NCBI GenBank assembly: GCA_905116865.2 | Contig: CAJHNH020007523.1 | Location: 420,247-484,246, forward strand | From: Candidula unifasciata | Taxonomy: Eukaryota > Mollusca > Gastropoda > Stylommatophora > Geomitridae | Length of the DNA stretch: 64,000 nt | Reading direction: 5' to 3' | Part shown: in pieces, positions 36,346-48,100 of the stretch | Layout of the letters: every line of letters starts with the position of its first letter | How positions within the stretch are numbered: the stretch's first letter is position 1 | The notes under the pieces: generated by a model | Databases searched by the model: none | What the model was told of the DNA's origin: nothing | The model's input: the letters and a program-made list of their open reading frames with translations, nothing else | Made by a program: the position numbers and the translations under genes

Positions 36346-37906
36346 GGGTCAAGTGTTATGTTATGTTAGACTGTCTACCAGTGCAGGCAACTGTCAACCT
36401 CACAGGTAAAGTTATACTGTATATTTTATATTACATTTTTTTGTCACACATAAATCCATTTACAAAAAAACAATGTTTCGGGCAAATAGATTAATTGCAT
36501 CTGCACTGATTTTAGTGAGGAAAAATGTTCGCGAACTAGGTCAAAGAACGAATTAGGTTCATGACTCGACATGCCACTGTACATATGCCTGTTTTCCATC
36601 ATATCTACATCTTATTTTTGGTCTTGGCCAAATTTATAATATTAGGTTTAGACAATGGATCAACATCATGGCACAAGGGGCAACCCATAAGTGCTCCATT
36701 CTACTTCTGACTCAAGCCTGAGTCAGAAGAATCTCAGTGCAGTATCGGCGAGCATCCTAAAATACTTTTGATAGATTTTAAACTCCCAAAAATGGTCGGG
36801 CAGCGGCGTTAGGCTACTATTCTTGATTTCCAACTGTCAAGGGATTTTTTTACATGTGTAACAATACACACAGGTGTCCGATCTGACTACCCAGAGATCA
36901 AGGGAAATTACTACAAATCCCAGTCTTCACTGGGGCGTGAACCCGGGACCTCCAGCACTCGAGGTGGACGCCATGCCTTGAGACCAGGCAGCCCCCAAAA
37001 GTGAAATAATATAAATGTTAATAAAAACTCAGCGACAGTAAAGACTGAAACAATTCCTAAGTTTCCACCACATTATAAAGCAGACTACATCTTCAGATGT
37101 ACATATTTCACTCAGTCTATCCTCATATCTATTTCTTTTTTGTGTGTTTCATGTAAATGAAATAATACACAATTTGAATATACAAAATTTGATCAAAAAC
37201 ATATCCATAACCCATAGGAAATATTTTAACAATCCGTAAGTCTCTATGGCATTAGGTTGTCCACTATTAGGTCTATGGATGAACAAGCTGTTGTCTTAAA
37301 TCATCATCATATATCTTTTTTGGTCTTATAGAAATAAAATAATACAAATATTTTAATATACAAATGGTAGTTAAAAAATAAATATAGCCATTGTAAATAC
37401 AAAAACAATGTATGTTTTTAGGGTATTATGGAACAATATCACAACTCTTGATAACAAAACAACAGGAAATAGTGTTTGTAAAACAAAAACAGATGAAATG
37501 TGAATATAAGATTCCATGAATGAAAAAATTAACAAAATGAACTTTCAACATGAAACATTGAGAGAATGGAAAAATTAACCAGATTAAAAAATGAGAATGA
37601 TCAAATACTATGTACATTCTATCTTAGTTTTGTATGTGCCATGACAGACTGCAAATAAGAATCTACATCAAAGAATGAACACATTTTGAAGTGAACATAC
37701 AGAAGAGAGGGTCATAGCATAATACAATTTGATGGTCAATACAAAATTAAACTAGAAATGAAAACAAATACTGAGATAAAGTACATTTCAAAGAAAAAAT
37801 TGTTTTCAGTAAAAAGTTTTCTTTTACAACAATAGGTGGCTATTTGATGTTTACAAGAATTGTTTTAACGCCCTTATTTTGTTTGTTGTTGTTGCTCTGA
37901 TTATGA
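36346..37906. other. AT-rich intergenic DNA
   Basis: No exon seen. Old low-copy repeat pieces at 37020-37100 and 37200-37290 (AAACAATTCCTAAGTTTCCA). 36860-37000 has a tRNA-like patch (CTGGGGCGTGAACCCGGGAC) that may be a SINE end. Confidence 0.4.
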
Positions 37907-38216
37907 TCTTCTTCTTTTGTTTGCTTGAAATAAATTATCTATATCTGCAATGTTGTCTCTAGTATGAATTTCACTGTCTTTTGTAATTCACTCAGTGACC
38001 CGTAAAGTTTGACTTGCACCGATGTTTCTCTTGGCCAAAAGTTTTGCCTTGATATGTTGTATTTGGGACAGTCTTGGAGGACATGATCTGTTGTCTCAGG
38101 TGCCAATCACTAATGCACATGGCTGATTCGCCGATTTTAAATTGTGTGTACATGTGGCTGCGAAGTTGATTGTGTCCTGTTTTAAGGCGTAGAATAACTT
38201 GCTCTGGTCTGTCCAT
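37907..38216 (-). mobile_element. 3' end fragment of the I-like LINE
   Basis: The - strand encodes MDRPEQVILRLKTGHNQLRS, HMYTQFKIGESAMC and then shifted EVKLYG-type text. The + strand edge ATCTTCTTCTTTTGTTTGCT is the complement of the GAA tail. Confidence 0.9.
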
Positions 38217-38261
38217 AAAATGGTTGTCTGATAATAATAAAACTAAGTTAAATTTAAATTA

Positions 38262-38306
<45 letters not shown>
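38262..38306. repeat. Poly(A) tract
   Basis: About 44 A residues in a row. No clear retrocopy lies upstream. Confidence 0.95.
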
Positions 38307-38309
<3 letters not shown>

Positions 38310-38639
38310 AAAAGATGGTGTTTGGGTGCATATCTACATTTACCCAGGAAAAACCCCCTGAAAATTCAATAATACTAATGAAGAGCATGAAAGTGGGGAA
38401 AAGAGAAAGGCAAACATATAAGAGGAAGATATTAACCCTCTGGAGACGATACAGCCGAAATATCAGCTCAATGCAAAGTAGCCAAAAGGACGGCTGGGGC
38501 GATCTGTCAGCCCTGTGTAATAAAAGTCTTGAGATTGGCTGGCAGGTTTTCGTACTAGCCAATCAGATTGCTTCTCACATTTCTTGCACATGTGGGCTGT
38601 TTAATGACGGCATTCAAGAAAGTGTGATGTAAAGAAGTA

Positions 38640-38932
38640 AAAGTAAAAAGTAAAGATCCCTTTTTACGCCTAAGGCGCATCGGGTATATGGGCAGAGTGT
38701 CCCATATTTTTACAGACCAGTTGGCACTGGATGGGCTATGTGGTCACCATTACGCCGGCCGTCTTTACTTCCCCAGGACAGCCATCCTGGTAACAATTTT
38801 AGGCTGGGTCGACCTGCGACACCCCATACTACGATAAAAATCCATGCAGCCAGCAGTGGGTTACGATCGCGGTACGTTGGATTACGAGTAGGACTTGCAA
38901 CGCCTAAGCCACGGACGCCGCAAAGTGTGATG
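38640..38932 (-). repeat. SINE, family B
   Basis: The + strand has AAGTAAAGATCCCTTTTTAC, GCCTAAGGCGCATCGGGTAT, TTAGGCTGGGTCGACCTGCG and a tRNA-like right end (ACGCCTAAGCCACGGACGCC). Confidence 0.8.
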
Positions 38933-40270
38933 TGTTTTGTTATTTTACAGTGATTTTTATTTTGGGCTAGACTACACAACGAGGGTGAAAAGGCTTGTTG
39001 CATCATAGCAACCCAAACATAGCAGAAGGCATGAAAATGAGTAGAACCATGTGCCAGAAATGTCTGATGTCTGGTGGCCCTCCATGGGCCTTATTTCCCC
39101 AAAACACAAGTCTTAGTTCAGGCTTCATCCATAAAAATAATTCACCCAAATTTTAGTCATGTTTGATCCCGAATTAAAAAAAAAAAGACGCCTGCATAAA
39201 TTATGCAAATCATAATAGTTAAAAGTATTGAGATTTCAGTTTGAGCCATACATATTCTGTTAGTTCATTCATTTTCCTCCCCGAATATATATAGTTTTGT
39301 ATATGTTTTTAACACGCATTATTTTTTATAATTTGTGTGTGTGTGTGTGTAAACTAGGAGAATTCTTCCATGAAGGCTTAATCTTTTTAGCACTGAAACT
39401 CCAAAAAAAAAAGCTCCATCTCCAAAGGGTTAATTCACAGGAGAAGAGTAAGATAATATGAGGATAAGATTAACTATTTAGGTTCCAGAAGATGTATATA
39501 TATTTTTTAAATAATGTAATGAAACCAAACAAATGCATGCTACCCCAAGAATGGAAGTTGGCAACAAGGTAGCCAGATTTTTCTTCTTCAATCCTTATGT
39601 CAGAAAACTTACATCAGGAGGCTGGTAGCCTTTATGAAAGCTATCGTGCAGTCCACATCCCTTTGTCTGCCTTACAGCTTTGTCTTCATTGTGGTTGGAA
39701 CAGGCCAGATTGCGTCTCTGTTGGCAACATACCGATGACAGTGTTGAAGCACATGGTTGGTAGCCAGATTTATTTAGTGTGCACCAACCAAGTTTAAAAT
39801 ATAAAATGACACGTGACATGATATTTGGGACACATGATGGAGTAGTTAATATCACATCATTCATTTTTTAAATTGAAACAGTTACAAAATAGAAAAACTG
39901 TCAGGCTGCACCTCTGAGGCAAGAACCAGAATATGCTGCAGATTCATGACAGTCAAGCTGGCAAGTGAGCTTATCTGATGACAGTTGTGGGCCACAGTTT
40001 GTGTGTCCAGTCATTTAAAAACACAACCAAACAAGATATTGTACTCTTTTAGTTCCGTTCTTGCATCTTCAAGTTCTTTTATATCTGTTGGAAAATACAG
40101 ATAATTAAAAAAAAAAAAGGTTGCATATAAAATGTGAGCAATAAAGGAAAGAACCATTTCTTGTAAACTGAATTGATAATAATTTATAAAACAGAAGCAG
40201 TATTTTCTTTTCTTCACATTTATAACTAAATTAAATAAATTCTGCGAATGAAAGAATGAAAATAGAATGC
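38933..40270. other. Unassigned intergenic DNA
   Basis: Short open frames only. Nothing could be matched to a family. Confidence 0.4.
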
Positions 40271-41002
40271 TCATAATCCATCATCATCATCATCAAGTGT
40301 TCCAACGATAAGTGTTGGTGGTCATGGTTGGCAATCATGCATGATCACCAGAATCACAAATAAGATCAGTGTCCCTTCCCCCCCCCCCCCCCCCTCCCCC
40401 AAACCCCATTTTGTGGCCAGAATCATCTAGGTATTAATCTCTTCCGTCTTCCATTTGCACTCTTTCCAATAATCTTGCCAGATGTCACTGAGTTCTTAAA
40501 TCTTTCAGACCCATGAATTTCGACAGGCTTGGCTCACATTTGTTTTCAGATACCAAAAGGAAAAGGGGTTGTTAAAAACAAAAAGAGACAATTGAGAATG
40601 TAATATATTTCCAATTCCTATAAAAGTATATTTTTTGCAAAAGAAGAGCGAATGTACGTTGTGAATCTGATATTCTTTTGGGGTTTAATGCTGTTATAGT
40701 TAGTAGGAAAAAAAAATAAGAATTTAGCAAGTCTTTTGTTTACAAAGACAAAATTTTACAAAACAATTCTTCATTTACCATGATATCTAAATTTAAGATT
40801 AATACTTAAAAGTTTGTTTAATTTCTGGACAAATTCAAAAATTATTAGGATAAGTTTCTGGGCTAGTTTATCACTGAGGCTCTCAATTCTCACAGAGTGT
40901 TGAACAAAATGGCAGGAAAATGGACCTATTCACACAAAGTATTTACTTCATACAGTTATAACCAGACTGTAACAGAAATGACTTCAATGTAGCTTAGCTA
41001 TC
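40271..41002. other. Repeat-like patch and AT-rich DNA
   Basis: 40280-40380 has an (ATC)n start and AAGTGTTGGTGGTCATGGTT, an unclassified repeat. A poly(C) run lies at 40379-40395. The rest is AT-rich. Confidence 0.4.
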
Positions 41003-41158
41003 TTCTTCTTCTCTGCGTTCACCAGTTGTACACTCTGGTGTAAAGTTCTGGTTGTTTGTCCACTTCTGGACTGCAGTCCTGTTCCAGAACCTAAGTGTTG
41101 CGTGTGCATCAGTTCTACAGATCTGATTCAATTGAATGCAGACTGCTGGTTCCTGCTT
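41003..41158 (-). repeat. SINE-like repeat, family A, truncated
   Basis: The + strand starts CTTCTTCTTCTCTGCGTTCA and contains TTCTGGACTGCAGTCCTGTT. It stops at the middle of the element and is followed by a family B tail piece (41172-41250). Confidence 0.85.
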
Positions 41159-41657
41159 AGCTATAAAAAAGTAAAAAAAAAAAAAAAGTAAAGATCCCTT
41201 TCCACGCCTTTAGGTGTATCGGGCATATGGGAAGAGTGCCCATATTTTTACAAAATGTAATATAGGTATAATTAGAGCATATCCATAGAACTGTGATTAA
41301 AGAATTAGATGCAGACGTGTATCAGTTTTATGCTTATTGATATGTGAATTGAATAATGTATGTAAGCAGTGAGGCCAAAAAGGGCAGAAAGTAAGACAGG
41401 CCTGTGTGCCCAATTCTTAACCCTTTGAAAACAAAGTTTATTCCTTCATTCGTTCATACAGAACATACACATTGATGCAACAAATTTCCATGATCCACTG
41501 AAAGAACCTTTCCCACCACTGCTTGGTTTTACTAGTGTGCAGACTGTAGTACCCAAGACATTGTTCAGCAATCTCACAACCATTCATCTTGTTGTTGTAT
41601 GTGCCAGTGACACTAGGCTTCTGCTTGCCATTTGCACTTGTCATTTCTTTAGCTGAT

Positions 41658-41923
41658 AAAAGTAAGAACCCTTTCCATGCCTCTAGGTTTATTGGGCATA
41701 TAGGGCTAGACCTGTATTTTTATAAACCAATCGGCAATTGATGGGTGATGTGGTCAGCATCACGCCGGCCTCTTTTACTTTCCAGGACAGCCACGGGTAC
41801 CCACTCAAGGCTGGGTTGACCTGGGAGTCAAGATCATTTTTGAAAAAAGTCCGGTTCCGTCAGGATGCGAACCCACAACCTTTCGATCCACAGGCAGGTG
41901 TCTAGCCACCAACTGCCACTCCC
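41658..41923 (-). mobile_element. SINE, family B, with 12-bp TSD
   Basis: Flanked by TCTTTAGCTGAT at 41646-41657 and 41924-41935. The tRNA-like head is at the right (- strand: AGTGGCAGTTGGTGGCTAGA, GTGGGTTCGCATCC) and the tail CTTACTTTT at the left. This fixes the family B ends. Confidence 0.92.
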
Positions 41924-42544
41924 TCTTTAGCTGATGCATTGGTGGAAATAAGGAACACAGCCTTTTTAGTTTTCTTATGCTTACTGTGAGCACTGATCTT
42001 GTGGAAGTAGAGAAATATTCTGATGCAATATGCTGCAGTTTGTCATTTGACTCGGGAAGCTGAACACGGCTACACTGTATTGTTGCAGTGTAGTGCTGCT
42101 TCTGTTTGAGAAGATGATCAATGAACATCCTAGTTGTGTAGTAGCAGTCTGCACAAACATGGTATCCAGTTCCCAGTGACCTTAGCAGAATGTCAAAGAC
42201 CTGTATGGAGTAGCTGCTTTGTTCTCATTGGTTGGGTTGGAGGATGTGGTGATTCCATAGAAAGTCAGCAGATTGACAAGATAACCAGTTTTACTGTCTA
42301 CCAAACCAGAGCTCTTGATGTTGTATTTGGAAGGCTTGGTGGCGATGTATTGCTTAAATTACCATTTTCCTTTGAACCCCACAATCATTTCGTCAATAGC
42401 ACTAACTTGGTAGGTGGTGAAAGCCATTTATAATTTTTCAAGCAACTTGTTCATGAAGGGCTTAATTTTCAGTCTCCCATCTACACCAGGTTCTCCCACA
42501 TGAAGTATTGTTTGGAATATGCTGAGAAATCTGTTCCGACTGAA

Positions 42545-43015
42545 TGTTGAATGTTGAATTAAGAATCAACATCACAGCACTTGGGACACTCCCATAAGTG
42601 ATACATCCCCATCTTTAGCAGCAAGCGAAGAGTTCCAATTCCGATGGTACCAGTAATTGTCTGATTGTATATCCATTTCATCCTTCCTCTGAGTGTTCAG
42701 TGTCATCCATATTCCCTGGCAACTCCTTGCTGCGTCATTCTCCTTAGACCGTAATGATTTATCTGCACCTCTGCACTGTTCACTTGCTTCCAAAGGACCC
42801 TCACAATATCTACCTTATCATACATCAATTCACCATCAAGTGGTGCAGAGCCAACCAGTCTATCCGGCTGCTCATTTCCAAACACACCGGCATGACCTGG
42901 AGAAAATATCCAAAGGATGCTAACTACCCACCACCTCTGAGGTGATGCTTGCCACTCAGCACGAAGCATGCCTGTTTTCACCTTTCTCAACATGCTCTGT
43001 GAGTCTTCCGACTGA
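42545..43015 (-). mobile_element. RNH-1 LINE, 5' truncated, 11-bp TSD
   Basis: Flanked by TTCCGACTGAA at 42534-42544 and 43016-43026. The - strand encodes [59 protein letters not shown] and RVLWKQVNSAE. It ends GATTCTTAATTCAACATTCA. This copy defines the family 3' end and tail (AACATTC repeats). Confidence 0.93.
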
Positions 43016-43349
43016 AGATCTGTGAGCAAAAACTAGTACTGGAAACATTTCTGGTGGAGAAATAATCATTTTTACTAGGTCTTTTGGAGATTCCTATTGC
43101 CATCTGCACTACAGTAAATTTATACAACTCATATTTTTGAAGACTGATCCAGCTGGCAAAGACAGAATGTTTGTGAGGAGAATAATTCTGTTTTCTTCAA
43201 TGCGGCATACGTATTTGTTGCATCCAGCAGAGAAGTCTGTACGTCCTCATCAAACCGTGCCAGAAAGCAATCAAGATGAGTTGAGCTTTCAGATACCAGT
43301 CGAGGGTTCACTCCTGGAGTTGTTCTGGAATTAAAACTAAAGTGTTCTT

Positions 43350-44250
43350 CTTCTTCACGGCATTTGGTTTCGTATGCTCAGGTCAGACCATCAGGTGTGT
43401 TGCCTCTATGAACTCGCATAGAGGTCCTTTATGGTTTCCCTATAGCTTGCAATGCACACTTTGCTCTTGAGGAAAGGTGTCTTTTCGAAGTTGTAGGTAG
43501 GCATAGAATTTGCTTAGGTGTTTGTGGTCCTGTCTAACAGGCACACTGTGGGGACTGTACAGCCTTTATTTTAGGCATGCATGTAATAGTTGAGCCTGCA
43601 GTGTCCTGTTCGTAGATGAAAAACTGTTGTAAGTTGCTTTCTGTTGAGTCTGCTGATGGGGTCTTGTGGATATTTACTGTTGGTTTGTTCTCTCCACAAG
43701 TCCTTGCATTTTCCCTTGATAAGTGTTTTGATTTCTGGTAACAACAATGAATGTGTGTGTTGTTTCTTCTTTGTTCCATTTAAAAAAATGTCTTGTCTGC
43801 TAACTCATTTCCTGATATGCCGTAGTGAGCCAGGATCCACTGGAGAATGAAAGTCGTCTGGTGGACTGACAAGCAGTCACATAGGAAAAAAATTTTGTTG
43901 TTTTTAATTTTTCTTTCCTCAAGCACTTTGGCTGCATTAATAATTGCTTGCTGCTTTAAAGTTATCTGAGAGTCTTCCGGAGGTGCAGGATGTTTCTACT
44001 GTGGTCCCATCCAGCAGCATGATGACCAATCCAGCTCCTCCTTTTTTCAAAATGTTCCATAGAATGATCCGTCGGTGTATAAAAGTGTTTAAGGTCGTAG
44101 AAAAAGCTCCATGCTCGACTCTTTCCAAACCGTCACCAGACTTGGTCTTTCTGTTTGCTTGGAGCACTTTCCTTCTCTTACCCCCAAAACACGGTAGCAA
44201 TGAAAGATTCTCTGTGTCAGGCCCATAGAAATTGCTCAATTCTTGAACAG
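43350..44250 (-). pseudogene. Another RNase H LINE remnant with GAA tail
   Basis: The - strand gives KKGGAGLVIMLLDGTTVETS, CTSGRLSDNFKAAS, DDFHSPVDPGSLRHIRK and further broken frames. GGAGLV..DG and the NFKAE-like block fit an RNase H fold. The + strand left edge TTCTTCTTCTTCACGGCAT is the complement of a GAA tail. Confidence 0.65.
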
Positions 44251-44995
44251 CTGACTGCTAAGCTGCTGCCGGTGTAAACTCACTGTGTGAATCACTTTCC
44301 CAAAAAATTAAAGTTTCCATTATTATTAAAAACATGTGACCAAAACAATTTAAGAAGTTCAGCCACAGAAAGGTGTATTTTGCAGCCTGTAATTGTGTTT
44401 GGAACATTGTTGTCTATGGCCAGTTGAAGACAAAATCAGATAATTTACTATCTGAAAATGACACTAACAATTAATCGGATAAATTTGCACCTAAATGTAT
44501 GAACAAACACTTGTAAACAAAATAAAAAACGTTATAGTAACCTTGCTTGAATATTTGTATGGTAGTTTGGAACATTAGAAACGAATAAGAAGCAGTAATG
44601 CGAACCAGTATGTAGGGACATATGATCAACGCAGACTGTGTGATTTGGGCAAATGGAACGCTTCAATTAAAACACTCAAGCCTGAAAGAATTAAATATAT
44701 TCCTTTTTATATGTCCAAAAATACTGACTGTGTCAACTATCTCTAATCAGTGTATAATTTTCACCTATCTCGAGAAGGACCCCTCCTTTTTTTCTATGAT
44801 TCCACTACATTCTTTACATTATTCTTTTTGTGTGTGGCTTGTGTGCTAATGATCCATGTCTCACATGCATATAACAATACACTTCCACTGCAGTGCTATA
44901 ACACTGTTACTGCCACTGGCCTGTTTTAAATTGGCGAGTACTATATTTTATGCAACCACATGATAAAATCTGTCAGCATTCATGAAAAAAAATAT
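44251..44995. other. Downstream of the PLC-gamma stop
   Basis: Presumed PLC-gamma 3' UTR and flank. No clear - strand AATAAA close to the stop was found. Confidence 0.4.
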
Positions 44996-45193
44996 TCAAT
45001 GATACCCTTTATTTTGGTTGCGATCCAGATAATCTAGAAGCTTCTTTTCTGTCTGCTGAAGCTGGTCTCGTCTCTTGTCCCCCTGGGCAGACGTGCTAAG
45101 CTCCATGTAGAGTTTCCGTGTTTCTTCAATGATGCGGAACAAATTCTTCTCTGCCTCCTCCTGTTGAATTAAGTATGTGAGAGTTTGTGATAC
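44996..45193 (-). CDS. PLCG1: PLC-gamma last coding exon, coiled-coil tail
   Basis: Encodes [20 protein letters not shown], then [20 protein letters not shown] and NQNKGYH before a TGA stop at 44996-44998. The charged helical tail resembles the C-terminal helix of PLCG2. Two acceptors in the same frame are possible. GACAGAG gives a start at 45193 and adds [21 protein letters not shown] gives a start at 45160. The outer acceptor lies in a 26-bp sequence repeated 66 bp away in a reverse transcriptase remnant, so the inner one may be the ancestral site. Confidence 0.8.
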   Translation of the reverse strand, partial: VSQTLTYLIQQEEAEKNLFRIIEETRKLYMELSTSAQGDKRRDQLQQTEKKLLDYLDRNQNKGYH

Positions 45194-48100
45194 CTCTGTC
45201 AACCAAAGCAAATCAGGTTATGGGACAATTAACACTGCTTCTGATGCACAGAAAGATACCTCTGTCAACCAAAGCAAATCTCATAAGAACGTACAATGCA
45301 TTTGAAAAAGCGCACAAACGATCTTTACAACACCACCCCCCCCCCCCCCCCCCCATCCCCCAACACCTCGCTGAGGTAAATGGTGGAAGTGAAGAAGAAG
45401 AAGAAGACTGTTTGTGGGATAATCTAAACAGAGCAGCCATGCCGGCGTAGTGGGTAATGAACAGGCAGACAGAATGGCTGGATCTGCACCACTGGGTGAG
45501 GAATTGATACATGACAAGGCAGATGTGGTCAAGGCCCTTTAAGAACAAGCCACGGGATCAGTAGAGAAACAAGATTATTATGACATGGAGAAAATGAGGC
45601 ACGTGGGTTAACCAGAGGGTCTGGCCGGCTCACTGTACTGAGACGAAAGGCAAGACGGATGTATAACCATATTGTGACCGGTACCATCAGTATTAGAACT
45701 CTGCGCTGGCTGCTGAAGATGAGGATAGAGCACACATGGAAATGCCCCGAGCGCTGTATTGTCAATTCTTTACCCAACTCAACTCAAAACAAACCAGCAA
45801 AAGTACTAAACATGAAAATTAACACTTGAAAACTCCTCCAGAAGTTTGACCATTGCAAGAGCAGAACAGTCAATTACGATGTGCATAGAAAAACCTGTAA
45901 CTCAGACAAGCAAAAGGCTTCAAATATCTAGGAAGCATAACACCATATGATGAAAAATGGAAGCAGAAACAAAACACAGATAAAATAAAGCAAGTCAAAT
46001 CAGTGCACAGATGACACCAATACTGCAAAATAAACCTCTAACAAGTGACACCAAAATAATACTATTCAATACAATATTACAAACAAAAAATGTTTAAACA
46101 GCAGTGTTGAATGTTGAATTAAGAATCAACATCACAGCACTTAGGACACCCCTATAAGTGCTCCGTCCCCATCTTCCCCAATTCTAAGAGCAACAGTAAC
46201 TGTCTGAATTTATATCTGTCTCGCCTTTCCCCTGAGTGTTCAGCACTGGCCAGATCTCCTTGAAACTTCTCGCAGCACCATTCTTCCCAGACCGTTATGA
46301 TCTATCTGTGCCTCTGCACTGTTCACTCGATCTCAAAAAGCCCTCACAACATCCAGCTTGTATACATCAGTTCACCACCAACATCCAGCTTGTCATACAT
46401 CAGTTCACCACCAACATACAGCTTGTCATGCATCAGTTCACCACCAACATCCAGCTTGTCACACATCAGTTCATCACCAACATCCAACTTGTCATACATC
46501 AGTTCACCACCAACATCCAGTTTGTCACACATCAGTTCACCACCAACATCCAGCTTGTCATACATCAGTTCACCACCAACATCCAGCTTGTCATACATCA
46601 GTTCACCACCAACATCCAGCTTGTCATACATCAGTTCACCACCAACATCCAGCTCGTCATACATCAGTTTACCACCAACATCCAGCTTGTCATACATCAG
46701 TTCACCACCAACATCCAGCTTGTCATACATCAGTTCACCACCAACATCCAGCTTGTCATACATCAGTTCACCACCAACATCCAGCTTGTCATACATCAGT
46801 TCACCACCAACATCCAGCTTGTCATACATCAGTTCACCACCAACATCCAGCTCGTATACATCAGTTCACCACCAACATCCAGCTTGTCATACATCAGATC
46901 ATCACCAACATCCAGCTTGTCATACATCAGATCACCACCAACATCCAGCTTGTCATACATCAGTTCACCACCAACATCCAGCTTGTCATACATCAGTTCA
47001 CCACCAACATCCAGCTCGTCATGCATCAATTCACCACCAACATCTAGCTCATCATACATCAGTTCACCACCAACATCCAGCTTGTCATACATCAGATCAC
47101 CACCAACATCCAGCTTGTCATACATCAGTTCACCACCAATATCCAGCTTGTCATACATCAGTTTACCACCAACATCCAGCTTGTCATACATCAGTTCATC
47201 ACCAACATCCAGCTTGTCATACATCAGTTCATCACCAACATCCAGCTTGTCATACATCAGTTCATCACCAACATCCAGCTTGTATACATCAGTTCACCAC
47301 CAACATCCAGCTTGTCATACATCAGTTCACAACCAACATCCAGCTTGTCATACTTCAGTTCACCACCAACATCCAGCTCGTATACATCAGTTCACCACCA
47401 ACATCCAGCTCGTATACATCAGTTCACCACCAACATCCAGCTCGTATACATCAGTTCACCACCAACATCCAGCTCATATACATCAGTTCACCACCAACAT
47501 CCAGCTCGTCATACATCAGTTCATCACCAACATTCAGCTTGTCACACATCAGTTCATCACTAACATCCAACTTGTCATACATCAGTTCACCACCAACATC
47601 CAGCTTGTCATACATCAGTTCACCACCAACATCCAGCTTGTCACACATCAGTTCACTACCAACATCCAGCTTGTCATACATCAGTTCACCACCAACATCC
47701 AGCTTGTCATACATCAGTTCACCACCAACAACCAGCTTGTCATACACGAGTTTACCACCAACATCCAGCTTGTCATACACGAGTTCACCACCAACATCCA
47801 GCTTGTCATACATCAGTTCATCACCAACATCGAGCTTGTCATACATCAGTTCATCACCAACATCCAGCTTGTCATACATCAGTTCACCACCAACATCCAG
47901 CTTGTCATACATCAGTTTACAACCAACATCCAGCTTGTCATACATCAGTTCACCACCAACATCCAGCTTGTCATACATCAGTTCACCACCAACATCCAGC
48001 TTGTCATACATCAGTTCACCACCAACATCCAGCTTGTCATACATCAGTTCACCACCAAGCAGTGCAGAAACTATTGAACCACCACTGAATTACCAGTGCC

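Larger units (their letters stand above)
41440..43110 (-). pseudogene. piggyBac transposase, decayed and interrupted
   Basis: In - strand order: RNRF-like and WENLV text near 42540; YQVSAIDEMIVGFKGKW (an Asp-containing DDE motif); FKQYIATKPSKYNIKSSGLV; DSKTGYLVNLLTFYG; then KMNGCEIAEQCLGYYSL with WWERFFQWIMEICCINVYVL. These follow the PGBD/piggyBac catalytic domain (GFKGR, KP.KWG, D..TGY, W..FF..L......N.Y.L). Several stops and shifts are present. Two later elements sit in it: a SINE (41658-41923) and an RNH-1 LINE (42545-43015). Confidence 0.87.

Noticed and set aside
38262..38306. Processed pseudogene ending in poly(A)
   Set aside because: No intronless gene copy lies upstream of the A tract on either strand.
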